This document shows positions 52,751-61,829 of a stretch of DNA of 64,000 nt, in pieces. The notes below the pieces were generated by a model that did not search any database, was not told the DNA's origin, and saw only the letters and a list, made by a program, of their open reading frames with translations. The DNA comes from Archangium primigenium. GTDB lineage: Bacteria; Myxococcota; Myxococcia; Myxococcales; Myxococcaceae. Position 1 is the first letter of the stretch, and each line of letters begins with the position of its first letter. The stretch covers positions 7,993,224 through 8,057,223 of the forward strand of contig NZ_JADWYI010000001.1 of NCBI RefSeq assembly GCF_016904885.1, in the 5' to 3' direction. The position numbers were made by a program, and so were the translations under genes.

Positions 52751-53305
52751 ATGCTGACTGTTGGCGACAAGCTGCCCGCGTTCAATGTGAAGGCCGTCGT
52801 GAGCCTGGAGAAGGGCAAGGAGTTCAAGGACATCAACCAGGACACCTACAAGGGCAAGTGGCAGATCATCTTCTTCTGGCCCAAGGACTTCACGTTCATC
52901 TGCCCCACGGAGATCGCGGAGTTCGGCAAGCACGACAAGGAGTTCCAGGACCGGGACGCGCAGATCCTCGGCGTGAGCACGGACAGCGAGTTCGTGCACC
53001 ACGCGTGGCGCACGCACCACGCGGACCTCAAGAACCTGCCCTTCCCGATGCTCGCGGACATCAAGCGCGAGCTGAGCTCGAGCCTGGGCGTGCTGCACAA
53101 GGAGGAGGGCGTGGCCCTGCGCGCCACGTTCATCGTGGACCCCGAGGGCATCATCCGCCACGTCTCGGCCAACGACCTGTCCGTGGGCCGCAACGTGAAG
53201 GAAGTCGTGCGCACCCTGGACGCGTTCCAGACGGACGAGCTGTGCCCCTGCAACTGGCAGAAGGGTGAGGAGACGCTCACCTCCAAGCTGCAGAAGGCGG
53301 GGTAA
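52751..53305 (+). CDS. ahpC: AhpC-type peroxiredoxin
   Basis: A 184-residue two-Cys peroxiredoxin. The peroxidatic Cys is Cys51 in WPKDFTFICPTEIAEF, and the resolving pair Cys165 and Cys167 lies in ELCPCNWQKGEE. The family core LGVSTDSEFVHHAWR and ATFIVDPEGIIRHVSANDL is present. It reduces hydroperoxides, and the ahpD gene that follows should recycle it, as in mycobacterial AhpC/AhpD. Ribosome site AAGGAG precedes ATG 52751 by seven bases. A sigma-54-type promoter stands upstream. The gap to ahpD is six bases, so both proteins are made together. Confidence 0.92.
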   Translation: MLTVGDKLPAFNVKAVVSLEKGKEFKDINQDTYKGKWQIIFFWPKDFTFICPTEIAEFGKHDKEFQDRDAQILGVSTDSEFVHHAWRTHHADLKNLPFPMLADIKRELSSSLGVLHKEEGVALRATFIVDPEGIIRHVSANDLSVGRNVKEVVRTLDAFQTDELCPCNWQKGEETLTSKLQKAG

Positions 53306-53311
53306 GGCGTC

Positions 53312-53839
53312 ATGGCGTCGCTCGAAGTCGTTCGCGGTGAACTGGCGGATGCCCACAAGGACACCCGCCTGAATCTCGGGGCCGTGCTGGAGAACAACAG
53401 CCTGACCCCCGAGCAGCGCTGGGGCGTGGCCGTGGCGTGCGCCTTCGCGGCCCGCAACGAGCTCATCAAGAAGGCCATGTTGCACGAGGCCAAGACGGCC
53501 CTGGGCGACAAGGCCGAGCCCGTCATCGAGGATGCCCGCGCGGCCGCCTCGCTGATGGGGATGAACAACATCTACTACCGGTTCCGGCACATGGTGGGGA
53601 AGGACTCCTACAACACCAAGCGGCCCGGTCTGCGGATGAACCGCCTGGGCCAGGTGCTCACGAACAAGGTGGACTTCGAGCTCGTCTGCCTCGCGGTGAG
53701 CGCCATCAACGGCTGCGAGATGTGCGTGCAGTCGCATGAGAAGGTCGTCATCGACGGGGGCCTCTCCGAGGATCAGGTGAACGACGCGGTCCGCATCGCG
53801 TCCGTCATCCACGCCGCGGCGGTGGGTCTCGAGTCGTAG
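53312..53839 (+). CDS. ahpD: AhpD alkylhydroperoxidase
   Basis: A 175-residue helical protein of the AhpD/carboxymuconolactone decarboxylase fold. The catalytic CxxC is Cys135-Cys138 in NGCEMCVQSHEKVV, with the His of the proton relay just after it. The N-terminal half has FAARNELIKKAMLHEAK and NNIYYRFRHMVG typical of AhpD. It reduces AhpC, probably using dihydrolipoyl-linked thiols in other bacteria. It is transcribed with the peroxiredoxin and followed by a strong hairpin. Confidence 0.9.
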   Translation: MASLEVVRGELADAHKDTRLNLGAVLENNSLTPEQRWGVAVACAFAARNELIKKAMLHEAKTALGDKAEPVIEDARAAASLMGMNNIYYRFRHMVGKDSYNTKRPGLRMNRLGQVLTNKVDFELVCLAVSAINGCEMCVQSHEKVVIDGGLSEDQVNDAVRIASVIHAAAVGLES

Positions 53840-53873
53840 ACCCGCCTGCCCTTGAGTCGAAGTGCCGCACGTG

Positions 53874-53900
53874 CCCTCCGGTGGGAAACCCACCGGGGGG
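53874..53900 (+). terminator. Strong hairpin after ahpD
   Basis: Arms CCCTCCGGTGGG (53874-53885) and CCCACCGGGGGG (53889-53900) pair over 12 bases with one T-G pair and an AAA loop. A TTTT tract follows seven bases later (53907-53910). It should end the ahpC-ahpD transcript or act as an attenuator before dps. Confidence 0.75.
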
Positions 53901-53955
53901 CGCGTCGTTTTCGCCGTCCGCGCATCCAACCCTCATCTTGAAGAAAGGACCCGCC

Positions 53956-54432
53956 ATGTACCGCAGCCCGAGCCCCCTTCCCGAGCAGGCCCGCATCGCC
54001 ATCGTCGAGCAGCTCAACGCGCGCCTCGCCGACGGCTTGGATCTGCACAGCCAGATCAAGGTCGCCCACTGGAACATCAAGGGCCCGCAGTTCGCCTCGC
54101 TCCACCCGCTCTTCGAGACGTTCGCGGTGAGCCTGGCCAACCACAACGACTCGGTGGCCGAGCGCGCCGTGACGCTGGGGGGCAAGGCCTACGGCACCAC
54201 GCGCCATGTGGCCCAGGTGAGCCGCCTGTCCGAGTACCCCCAGGAGACCACCAAGGACCTGGAGCACGTGAAGCTGCTGGCCGAGCGCATCGAGACATAC
54301 CTGTCCGGTCTGCGCGACAGCCGCAAGGCCACCGAGCAGCACCAGGACACGGACACGGTGGACCTGTTCACGGGCATCATCACCGAGTTCGAGAAGCACG
54401 CGTGGTTCCTGCGTGCCTCCCTGGAGAGCTGA
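53956..54432 (+). CDS. dps: Dps family ferritin-like DNA-protection protein
   Basis: A 158-residue four-helix protein of the Dps family. The ferroxidase ligands appear in LHSQIKVAHWNIKGPQFASL and HNDSVAERAVTLGG (His, Asp and Glu), and the helical end DTVDLFTGIITEFEKHAWFLRASL is standard. Dps cages oxidise ferrous iron with hydrogen peroxide and may coat DNA. ATG 53956 follows AAAGGA. Its position behind the peroxiredoxin/ahpD pair places three peroxide-defence genes in a row, although a strong hairpin separates it from them, so it may have its own promoter or be reached by read-through. Confidence 0.92.
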   Translation: MYRSPSPLPEQARIAIVEQLNARLADGLDLHSQIKVAHWNIKGPQFASLHPLFETFAVSLANHNDSVAERAVTLGGKAYGTTRHVAQVSRLSEYPQETTKDLEHVKLLAERIETYLSGLRDSRKATEQHQDTDTVDLFTGIITEFEKHAWFLRASLES

Positions 54433-54451
54433 GGTCGGAGAGCGCCGCGCG

Positions 54452-54802
54452 CTACTGCTGCGGCGCCGTCTCCGTCGGCCCCTCGTCGGTGACCTCGGAC
54501 TGGACGTCGCTGCGCTCGATGCCGCGCGTGGTGTCCGACGGGGTCCGGGTCACGGTGTTGCCGGGTTGCACCTCCGGCTGCCAGATCTGCCCGTCCCCGG
54601 TCGTCACCGTGGCCCCCGCGCCGCCCGTGGCCTCGCCGTCATAGACGGTGGGCGCGCCCAGGCGATCCTGCTGCGCGATCTCCTTCTCGTTCAAGATCTT
54701 CTCGGAGGAGTCCGCCACCCGGTCCGCGCGGGCGCCCGACATGTTCGCGCAACCCCACAGACCCAACACACTCGCGGCGACCAGGATGGGAAGCTTCTTC
54801 AT
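54452..54802 (-). CDS. Small hypothetical lipoprotein
   Basis: A 116-residue lipoprotein, starting MKKLPILVAASVLGLWGCAN with lipobox LWGC; ATG 54802 follows AAGGAG by eight bases and was chosen over an ATG six codons upstream. The mature part is polar, with repeats of acidic, Thr and Gly residues and no Cys beyond the lipobox, and appears disordered. No family recognised. It is convergent with dps and may be a stress-induced envelope protein by position only. Confidence 0.7.
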   Translation of the reverse strand: MKKLPILVAASVLGLWGCANMSGARADRVADSSEKILNEKEIAQQDRLGAPTVYDGEATGGAGATVTTGDGQIWQPEVQPGNTVTRTPSDTTRGIERSDVQSEVTDEGPTETAPQQ

Positions 54803-54933
54803 GGGAGGACTCCTTCTCATTGGGGTGGATGTAGGTGTCCTCCCAAACTTGGAGTCCCGAAGGCCTGGAGCAATGGGGTGAAGCCGGGAACCGGCGGCGG
54901 CGCCCGGTCCCCTGCTCCCTCCCCACCCGGGCG

Positions 54934-57150
54934 CTAGGGCGCGGCCGACGTCGTCGAGGCCGCGGCCTTGGCGCCCCCCAGGCCCATCTGGTCCAGGGTG
55001 AAGGTCCAGAGGTCGCTGTACTCCTCGATGATCTTCCCCGTGGGCTTGCCCGCGCCGTGGCCCGCCTTGGTCTCGATGCGGATGAGCACCGGCGCGTCCC
55101 CGGCCTGCGCCGCCTGCACGGCCGCCGTGAACTTGAAGCTGTGGCCCGGCACCACCCGGTCATCGTGGTCCGCGGTGTGCACCATCATGGCGGGGTAGCG
55201 CGTGCCCGGCTTCACCTGGTGCAGCGGCGAGTACGCGTGGAGCGCCTTGAACTCCTCCGCGTTCTCCGAGGAGCCGTAATCGCTCGTCCACGCCCAGCCG
55301 ATGGTGAACTTGTGGAAGCGCAGCATGTCGAGCACGCCCACGCCCGGCAGGGCCACGCCGAACAGCTCCGGCCGCTGCGTCACCGCCGCGCCCACGAGCA
55401 GGCCGCCGTTGGAGCGGCCGAGGATGGCCAGGCGCTGGGGCGAGGTGTATTTCCGCGCGATGAGCCACTCGGCCGCGCCGATGAAGTCATCGAAGACGTT
55501 CTGCTTGCGCAGCTTCGTGCCGGCCTCGTGCCACTGGCTGCCGTACTCGCCGCCGCCGCGCAGGTTGGCCACGGCGTAGAGCCCGCCCTGCTCCATCCAC
55601 ACCAGGTTGGCCACGCTGAAGCCGGGCGTCAGTGGGACGTTGAAGCCGCCGTACCCGTACAGCAGCGTGGGCGTGGTGCCGTCCCACTTGAGCCCCTTCT
55701 TGTGGCTCAGGAACATGGGCACGCGCGTGCCGTCCTTGCTCGTGAAGAAGACCTGCTCCGTCTCGTAGTCGGCCGGGTTGAACTTCACCTGGGGCGACTT
55801 GAAGGCCTGGCTCTCGCCCGTCTTGAGGTCGAAGCGGTAGATGGTCGTGGGCGTGGTGTAGCTCGTGTACGAATAGAAGGTCTCCGTGTCCTGGCGCCGG
55901 CCCTGGAGCCCCGACACCGAGCCGAGGCCCGGCAGGGACAGCTCGCCGAGCGGCTTGCCGTCGCGCGACACCCGGCGCACCCGCGAGTGCGCGTCCTTCA
56001 TCTCGTTGACGAGGAACTGCTCGTTGACGAGCGACACCGAGGACAGCGTGGCCTCGCCCTGGGGGATGACTTCCTTCCAGTCCTTGGGGGCGGGCTTGCG
56101 CAGATCGATGGCGACCACGCGGCCCCGGGGCGCGTTCAGGTCCGTGCGGAACCAGAACAGCGGGCCGTCATTGGCGACGTAGTCGTACTGGGCATTCCAC
56201 TCGCGCAGCAGCTCGGTGACCTGCGCCTTGGGGTTCCGCAGATCCTTGAAGAAGACGAGGTTCTTCTGCTCGGTGCCGTGCGTGACGTTGATGACGAGGT
56301 AGCGCCCGTCGTCCGTGACGAAGCCGCCAAAGCCCCACTCCTTCTGGTCCTTGCGCTCGTAGACGAGCGCGTCCTGGCTCTGGGGCGTGCCCAGCGTGTG
56401 GAAGTAGAGCTTCTGGTAGTAGTTGGCGCCGCGCAGCTCCTCGCCCGTCTTGGGCTCGTCGTAGCGGCTGTAGAAGAAGCCCTTGCCGTCCGCCGTCCAC
56501 GAGGCGTCCGAGAACTTCACCCACTTGATGACGTCCGGCAGATCCTTGCCCGTGCGCACGTCGCGCACGCGCAGCTCCTTCCAGTCACTGCCCGCGCTCG
56601 CCACGCCGTAGGCCAGCAGGTTGCCGTCCTCGGTGACGTCCACCCCGCTGAGCGCCACGGTGCCGTCGGCGGACAGGGTGTTGGGGTCCAACAGCAGCCG
56701 GGGCTCGGCGGCCAGCGTGTCGGCCATGTAGAGCACCGCCTGGCTCTGCAGGCCGTTGTTGCGGAAGTAGAAGTAGCGCGAGCCCCGGTGCCACGGCACG
56801 GTGAAGCGCTCGTAGTCCCACAGCTCGGTCATCCGCTGCTTGAGCCGCTCGCGCAGCGGAATCTTCTCCAGGTAGCCGAAGGTGAGCGCGTTCTCGGCGG
56901 CGATCCACTGCCGGGACTCGGGCGAGTCCGGATCCTCCAGCCACCGGTAGGGGTCCGCCACGCGGGTGCCGTGGTAGTCGTCCACCACGTCATCCTGACG
57001 GGCGGAGGGATAGGCGAGCCGAGCGGAGGCGGGGGTCTCGGCGGACGCGGGAGGCGCGGCGGGGGCGGGGGCCTCCGCGCGCACCGGAGCATGTCCGCAG
57101 TGCGTGAACCAGAGGGCGCACGCCACGGCGGTGAGAGCAGGGGTTTTCAT
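54934..57150 (-). CDS. Prolyl oligopeptidase family serine peptidase (secreted)
   Basis: A 738-residue peptidase of the S9A family. The N terminus [21 protein letters not shown] looks like a lipoprotein signal (lipobox FTHC). A seven-bladed propeller spans about residues 90-450 ([19 protein letters not shown] and repeats). The hydrolase domain has the catalytic Ser in [19 protein letters not shown], the Asp in [17 protein letters not shown], and the His in [13 protein letters not shown]. It cleaves short peptides after proline, and secretion fits a predator of other microbes. ATG 57150 gives the signal peptide; upstream codons do not. It follows the M13 peptidase gene on the same strand after 81 bases. 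Confidence 0.9.
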   Translation of the reverse strand: MKTPALTAVACALWFTHCGHAPVRAEAPAPAAPPASAETPASARLAYPSARQDDVVDDYHGTRVADPYRWLEDPDSPESRQWIAAENALTFGYLEKIPLRERLKQRMTELWDYERFTVPWHRGSRYFYFRNNGLQSQAVLYMADTLAAEPRLLLDPNTLSADGTVALSGVDVTEDGNLLAYGVASAGSDWKELRVRDVRTGKDLPDVIKWVKFSDASWTADGKGFFYSRYDEPKTGEELRGANYYQKLYFHTLGTPQSQDALVYERKDQKEWGFGGFVTDDGRYLVINVTHGTEQKNLVFFKDLRNPKAQVTELLREWNAQYDYVANDGPLFWFRTDLNAPRGRVVAIDLRKPAPKDWKEVIPQGEATLSSVSLVNEQFLVNEMKDAHSRVRRVSRDGKPLGELSLPGLGSVSGLQGRRQDTETFYSYTSYTTPTTIYRFDLKTGESQAFKSPQVKFNPADYETEQVFFTSKDGTRVPMFLSHKKGLKWDGTTPTLLYGYGGFNVPLTPGFSVANLVWMEQGGLYAVANLRGGGEYGSQWHEAGTKLRKQNVFDDFIGAAEWLIARKYTSPQRLAILGRSNGGLLVGAAVTQRPELFGVALPGVGVLDMLRFHKFTIGWAWTSDYGSSENAEEFKALHAYSPLHQVKPGTRYPAMMVHTADHDDRVVPGHSFKFTAAVQAAQAGDAPVLIRIETKAGHGAGKPTGKIIEEYSDLWTFTLDQMGLGGAKAAASTTSAAP

Positions 57151-57231
57151 GGTGGCGCGCGAACCTAGCAGCCCGGACCCGTATTTCCGACGCACCCGGA
57201 GCGCGCGCCCCCGCTCAGGAGAAATCCACCG

Positions 57232-59331
57232 TCACCAGATCTTCACCCGCTGCTCGGCGGGCAGGAACGCACCATCGCCCGGCTTCACGCCGAAGGCGGA
57301 GTAGAACTCGGGCATGTTGCGCACCACGCCATTGACCCGGTACTCGCCCGGCGAATGCGAATCCGTGAGCAGCTGCTGCCGCAGCGCGTCCTCGCGGTTG
57401 AGCGTGCGCCACACCTGGGCCCACCCCAGGAAGAAGCGCTGGTCGCCGGTGAAGCCCTCGATGACGGGCGCCGGCTGCCCCCCGAGCGACAGCTGGTAGG
57501 CCTTGAAGGCCACCGTCAGTCCGCTCAGGTCCCCGATGTTCTCCCCCAGGGTGAGCTTGCCGTTGACGTTCATGCCCTGCAGCGGGCTGAAGGCGGCGTA
57601 CTGCTCGGTCAGCAGGCCCGTGCGCTGCTGGAACGCGGCCTTGTCCTGCTGCGTCCACCAGTCGCGCAGGTTGCCGTCCCCGTCCGAGCGGCTGCCCTGG
57701 TCGTCGAAGCCGTGGCTGATCTCGTGCCCGATGACGCCGCCGATGGAGCCGTAGTTGGTGGCGTCGTCCGCGTCCGGGTTGAAGAAGGGCGGCTGGAGGA
57801 TGGCGGCCGGGAAGACGATCTCGTTCATCGTGGAGCTGTAGTAGGCATTCACCGTCTGCGGCGTCATGCCCCACTCCAGCCGATCAATGGGCTTGCCGAG
57901 CTTCTCCACGTCCCGCTGGTACTCGAGCTCCTGGGCGCGCGTGACGTTGCCCACCAGGTCCGCGGCATTGACGGTGAGCGCGGAGTAGTCCTTCCACTTC
58001 TCCGGGTAGCCGATCTTCACGTTGAACTTCGCCAGCTTCGCCTGGGCCTGGGCCTTGGTCTCGGGGCTCATCCAGTCGAGCTGCTCGATGCCCTGACGGA
58101 AGGCGTCGCGCAGGTTCTTCACCAGCGCGTCCATGCGCGCCTTGCTCTCGGGACGGAAGTGGCGCTCCACGTAGAGCCGGCCGAGCACCTCGCCCAGGGC
58201 CCCATCCACGGACTCCACGCCGCGCTTCCACCGGGGGCGGTTCTCCTCCAGTCCCTGGAGCGTCTTGCCGCGGAAGACGAACTCGGCCTGCTCGAAGGGC
58301 GTGCTGAGCAGCGGCGCGTACCCGTCCAGCAGCTTGAAGGCGAGGTACTGCTTGAGCACGGGCAGCGGCGTGCGGGTGATCACCTGGGCCAGGGCCTGGA
58401 AGTAGTCCGGCTGGCGGACGATGACGCCCGGCGAGCGCTCCTCGCCCGCGGCCTTGAGGAAGCGCTCCCAGGAGAAGCCCGGCGTGAGGGCGTCCAGCTC
58501 GGCCACGCTCTTGAGGTTGTAGGTGGCCTCCCGGTCCCGGGTGCGCGCGCGCTCCCAGTGCTTCTCGGCGAGCGACGTCTCCAGCGCGAGGATGGCCTTG
58601 GCCGCGCCCGCCGGGTCCTTCTCCCCCGCCAGCTTCAAGAGCGTCTCGATGTACGTGGCGTAGGCGGCCCGCGTCTCGACGAAGCGGGGCTCCGTCTTGG
58701 AGTAGTAGTCCCGGTCCGGCAGACCCAGGCCGCTCTGGGTGACGTAGACGATGTAGCGCTCCGCCTGCTTCGCGTCCTGGCCCACGTAGGAGGCGAAGGG
58801 CGTCTGCACGCCCATGCGCGCCAGCGAGGCGAACAGCTCCGGCAGCTCCGCCTTGCCCTTGAGGCCGGCGATGCGCTTGAGCTCGCCGCGCAGGGGCTCC
58901 ACCCCGAGCTGCTGGATGCGCTCGGTGTCCATGAAGCTCTTGTAGAAGTCCGCCACCTTCTGGGTGTCCGAGCCGCCCGGAGCGCCCTGGACGGCGACGG
59001 ACTCCTCGATGAGGGCGCGCAGGGCCGCCTCGCTCTGATCCCGCAGCTCGATGAAGGCGCCGTAGCGGGACTTGTCCGCGGGCATCTTCGTCGTCTTCAT
59101 CCACGAGCCATTCACGTAGCGGAAGAAGTCGTCCTGGGGCCGGACGCTGGTGTCGAAGTGCTTCGTGTCCACCCCGAGCGCCCGGGTGGCGACCGGAGCC
59201 TGGACGGGCGCGGGCGCGGCGGGGGTCGCCTCGGGTTGGGTGGCGCGGGTGTTGGCCGTGCAGCCCAAGAGGAGGCTGGCGCCGAGCGTGCTGGTGAGCC
59301 AGGACTGACGGAGGAACTTCGAGCGGTTCAT
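57232..59331 (-). CDS. M13 family zinc metallopeptidase (PepO/neprilysin-like)
   Basis: A 699-residue exported peptidase. The lipoprotein signal MNRSKFLRQSWLTSTLGASL ends in LLLGC. The M13 motif is in GGVIGHEISHGFDDQGSR, with HExxH zinc ligands, the downstream ENIGDLSG zinc Glu, and NAYYSSTMNEIVFPAAILQ, and the C-terminal RVNGVVRNMPEFYSAFGV substrate region is complete. It degrades peptides outside the cell or in the periplasm. It follows the prolyl oligopeptidase in gene order, so both secreted peptidases are neighbours. Confidence 0.92.
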   Translation of the reverse strand: MNRSKFLRQSWLTSTLGASLLLGCTANTRATQPEATPAAPAPVQAPVATRALGVDTKHFDTSVRPQDDFFRYVNGSWMKTTKMPADKSRYGAFIELRDQSEAALRALIEESVAVQGAPGGSDTQKVADFYKSFMDTERIQQLGVEPLRGELKRIAGLKGKAELPELFASLARMGVQTPFASYVGQDAKQAERYIVYVTQSGLGLPDRDYYSKTEPRFVETRAAYATYIETLLKLAGEKDPAGAAKAILALETSLAEKHWERARTRDREATYNLKSVAELDALTPGFSWERFLKAAGEERSPGVIVRQPDYFQALAQVITRTPLPVLKQYLAFKLLDGYAPLLSTPFEQAEFVFRGKTLQGLEENRPRWKRGVESVDGALGEVLGRLYVERHFRPESKARMDALVKNLRDAFRQGIEQLDWMSPETKAQAQAKLAKFNVKIGYPEKWKDYSALTVNAADLVGNVTRAQELEYQRDVEKLGKPIDRLEWGMTPQTVNAYYSSTMNEIVFPAAILQPPFFNPDADDATNYGSIGGVIGHEISHGFDDQGSRSDGDGNLRDWWTQQDKAAFQQRTGLLTEQYAAFSPLQGMNVNGKLTLGENIGDLSGLTVAFKAYQLSLGGQPAPVIEGFTGDQRFFLGWAQVWRTLNREDALRQQLLTDSHSPGEYRVNGVVRNMPEFYSAFGVKPGDGAFLPAEQRVKIW

Positions 59332-59416
59332 GCGAGGTCTCGGTGAGGGTGTCGGGAGGAGAAATCGAGGGGGGCGGGCAACCCGGCGGCCCGGGGAAAA
59401 TTCCCAGGCCAGGGGC

Positions 59417-60229
59417 TCACCCGTTTCCGGGCGCGCGCCCCGTGGGGAAGCCCTGGGCCAGACGGCGGCGGTCCTCGCGGTAGCGGCGCACGAGCCACTG
59501 GCCCGCGGGCCGCGCGAGCAGTTGGGCGCGCATCTCGGCGAGCCGTGGGGGGACGGTCTCGCCGGGCTGGGGCGCGTAGGGCGAGCCCTCGGCGCCCATC
59601 ATGGGCGCGTAGAGCGCGGCGGCGGTGATGTCGGCGATCGACAGGGACGCGCCCACCAGGTAGCGCGCGGGGTCGCCTTCGATCTCGCGCTCCAGGCGCT
59701 CGAGGCCTTCCATGAGCTTCACGCGCGAGGCCTCCACCTTGGCGGGGGTCTGCACGTACTGGCGCTGGATGACGCGTTTGATGAGGGGGTACATGGCACG
59801 CCCCACCGCGCGCGAGGGCTGAGCGAGGGCGCCGAACATGAGCGGCCGGAAGTCGACCTGGCCCTCGAGGAGCTGCGCGTACACCCAGCGCCGCACGTTC
59901 TTGCCCACCGTCGCGTCGAAGTAGTCCTCCAGCGCGAGGACCCGCTCGCGCTCGGCGGGCGTGGTGGGAATCAGCGCGGGGGCCTCCGGGTAGGCGCGCT
60001 CCAGGTACAGGGCGATGTCCGTGGAGTCGTGGATGATCTCCCCCTGGTCCACCAGGATGGGGACCGTGCCGCTGGCGCCCTTGGTCAGCCGCCGCGTCAC
60101 CAGCAGGTGGAGCCCGGGGATGAGGTGGTGGGCGCGGAAGGCGAGGCCCTTGGCCTCCAGGTTCCAGCGGCTCTTCTCACTGAAGTGGGAGATGGGGAAT
60201 TGATAGAGGGTCCGGCCAGACGGAGGCAT
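59417..60229 (-). CDS. Glutathione S-transferase family protein (second copy type)
   Basis: A 270-residue protein with an N-terminal thioredoxin-like segment, LYQFPISHFSEKSRWNLEAKG, then SGTVPILVDQGEIIHDSTDI, which contains the cis-Pro and Asp-Ser glutathione-binding loop. The helical C-terminal part is longer than in a standard GST and ends with a basic tail (RRYREDRRRLAQ). It is not close to the first GST near base 1000. Substrate unknown. ATG 60229 was chosen; an ATG at 60247 is nearly as good. Confidence 0.82.
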   Translation of the reverse strand: MPPSGRTLYQFPISHFSEKSRWNLEAKGLAFRAHHLIPGLHLLVTRRLTKGASGTVPILVDQGEIIHDSTDIALYLERAYPEAPALIPTTPAERERVLALEDYFDATVGKNVRRWVYAQLLEGQVDFRPLMFGALAQPSRAVGRAMYPLIKRVIQRQYVQTPAKVEASRVKLMEGLERLEREIEGDPARYLVGASLSIADITAAALYAPMMGAEGSPYAPQPGETVPPRLAEMRAQLLARPAGQWLVRRYREDRRRLAQGFPTGRAPGNG

Positions 60230-60243
60230 GCGGGGAGCATGCC

Positions 60244-60673
60244 TCATCTCACGTCGAGGATCCTGCCCTTCGCATCCACCGCGTAGGTCCCACCCGCATC
60301 CATCAGGATCGCGTCGAGACCACAGCGCGAGACGTCGGGAATGAAGCTCACGCAGAAGAGATCTTCCGTCCGTAGGACAGTGGTATCGAATGTCTCCCAA
60401 CGAGAAAGGCACTCAACGATCCGCATCATCACCCGTGGCGCGGACCCCTGGAGGCATGAAGTCCTCCATGGCGACGTGAAGTGCGTTCATCATCGGGCCA
60501 TCGAGACGGGGGCCGCCCTCGAACGACGCGGGATACCTCACCTGCTCCGCCTCGGTCGGAGGTGCCTTCTCCGCGGGTTGATACTTGTAGTACCCCAAGA
60601 GGTTGAGCACCGCGCAACCAGGCAAGAGGAGCACACCGCCCATGCTCCACGCGAGAAACGTCTTCATTCTCAT
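60244..60673 (-). pseudogene. Frameshifted copy of the small lipoprotein at 60670-61107
   Basis: The first frame begins MRMKTFLAWSMGGVLLLPGC (lipobox LPGC) and runs with clear similarity to the neighbour until MPPGVRATGDDADR, then stops. A second frame continues the similarity with VECLSRWETFDTTVLRTEDL through RCGLDAILMDAGGTYAVDAKGRILDVR. The neighbour reads ECLSKWETYDVSVL and RCGLDVMVLDAGAVYAVDAKGRI at the same point, so two bases appear lost (or one gained) near 60415-60432. It is a tandem duplicate that has been inactivated, unless the frameshift is a sequencing error. Confidence 0.72.
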
Positions 60674-61107
60674 TGAATCGCCACAATGCGGCCCTTTGCA
60701 TCAACCGCATAGACGGCCCCCGCGTCCAGAACCATCACATCCAGCCCACATCTCTCGATCATGGGAAAGAAGCGGACGAAGAACAAATCCTCCTTGGGTT
60801 GCAACACGGAAACATCATACGTCTCCCATTTGGAGAGGCACTCAGCGAGTTGCTCGTTGTCCCCTTTCACACGAGAGCCGGGGGGCATGAAGGCGTCCAT
60901 GGCGACCTTGACCGCCGCCATCCTGGGACCACTCAAATGGACGCCTTGCTCGAAGGAGTTGGGGAAGTCGACCCGTGCCGCCTCCTCCGGAGAAGCTCTT
61001 TCAGCCGCATGAAACCTGTAGAGGCCCAGGAAACCACAACCCGACAAGAGCACGGCTCCTGACATGGTGACCAGGAACGCCTGTCTCATCGCACGCCCAT
61101 ACCTCAT
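60670..61107 (-). CDS. Small lipoprotein, tandem family member
   Basis: A 145-residue lipoprotein. ATG 61107 overlaps the stop of the upstream gene by four bases (ATGA) and leads to the signal MRQAFLVTMSGAVLLSGC with lipobox LSGC. The mature part includes RVDFPNSFEQGVHLSGPRMAAVKVAMDAFMPPGSRVKG, an ECLSKWETYDVSVL helix and a terminal VYAVDAKGRIVAIQ strand. It has a damaged duplicate directly downstream. No named family recognised. The three genes from 61766 to 60244 form an overlapping operon. Confidence 0.75.
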   Translation of the reverse strand: MRYGRAMRQAFLVTMSGAVLLSGCGFLGLYRFHAAERASPEEAARVDFPNSFEQGVHLSGPRMAAVKVAMDAFMPPGSRVKGDNEQLAECLSKWETYDVSVLQPKEDLFFVRFFPMIERCGLDVMVLDAGAVYAVDAKGRIVAIQ

Positions 61108-61766
61108 GGCAGCCAATCCTGACCTTGGAACATCTCGACCTCACCGTAAGGACCACTTGCTTGACCGATGGCCGTCCATTGACCACGCCTCAAAGCCAGA
61201 ACCCTTCTCGATGTGTTGTCGTAAAGATAGGAACTACAGGTTCCAGCAGGCTCTCGGAAGAACATGAGAAGGGCCCTGTCCCAGATACGCCCTGTGTCCT
61301 TGTCCATGAACCGAGTGGGTCTCCAATGCCTCAATTCACTCGTATCCTCACTTGAGAATTTACGGGTGTTCGGATGGGAATGCGCGGCCCCCAGGATGAT
61401 GGCATCTGGGTGTGATTCATCATCGAGCGCTCTCGGAACCTCACAATACTTTCGTCCTCCCGCGCCATTGCCGCCAATGTCGGAGAGGTAGCTGAGGAAG
61501 AAGCCCTGCGCCGCGTGGGAGTAGTAGTGCAGCGCGCAGTACTCGAACCCGTAGGCCCCGTTCGCGGCACCTGGCTGAGCGGTCATGAGTTCGCAGGCAT
61601 GGGCGGCCAATTCCTCTGTCGTCTTGAAGGGCCCCGCCAAGGGGCCTTTGACACGCAAGAGGCCGTTCGGCATCCGCTCCACCCGGACGTTCGGGTTGGG
61701 CGCCGAGCAACTCCAGAGGCCGCAGAGCAGGCCCAGCAGCATCCCCTCGCGACGTGTCCCGAACAT
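61104..61766 (-). CDS. Lipoprotein with JAMM/JAB-like metallopeptidase motif
   Basis: A 220-residue lipoprotein with signal MFGTRREGMLLGLLCGLWSC (lipobox LWSC). The middle part contains ILGAAHSHPNTRKFSSEDTSEL, which resembles the JAMM motif HxHPx(6-7)SxxD that binds zinc, preceded by FEYCALHYYSH in which a Glu may complete the site. The spacing between the His pair and the Ser is one residue shorter than in AMSH or RadC, and closer to the DUF4329/RHS-associated group. It may therefore be a de-conjugating or peptide-cleaving enzyme on the envelope. Neighbours are two small lipoproteins in the same overlapping operon. The enzyme call is tentative. Confidence 0.6.
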   Translation of the reverse strand: MFGTRREGMLLGLLCGLWSCSAPNPNVRVERMPNGLLRVKGPLAGPFKTTEELAAHACELMTAQPGAANGAYGFEYCALHYYSHAAQGFFLSYLSDIGGNGAGGRKYCEVPRALDDESHPDAIILGAAHSHPNTRKFSSEDTSELRHWRPTRFMDKDTGRIWDRALLMFFREPAGTCSSYLYDNTSRRVLALRRGQWTAIGQASGPYGEVEMFQGQDWLP

Positions 61767-61829
61767 ACCCGCCGAGCCTACCAGGGCCCTCCGGCCCCAA
61801 CGCGGAGATTTTCCGCTAGCGTGGCCCCC

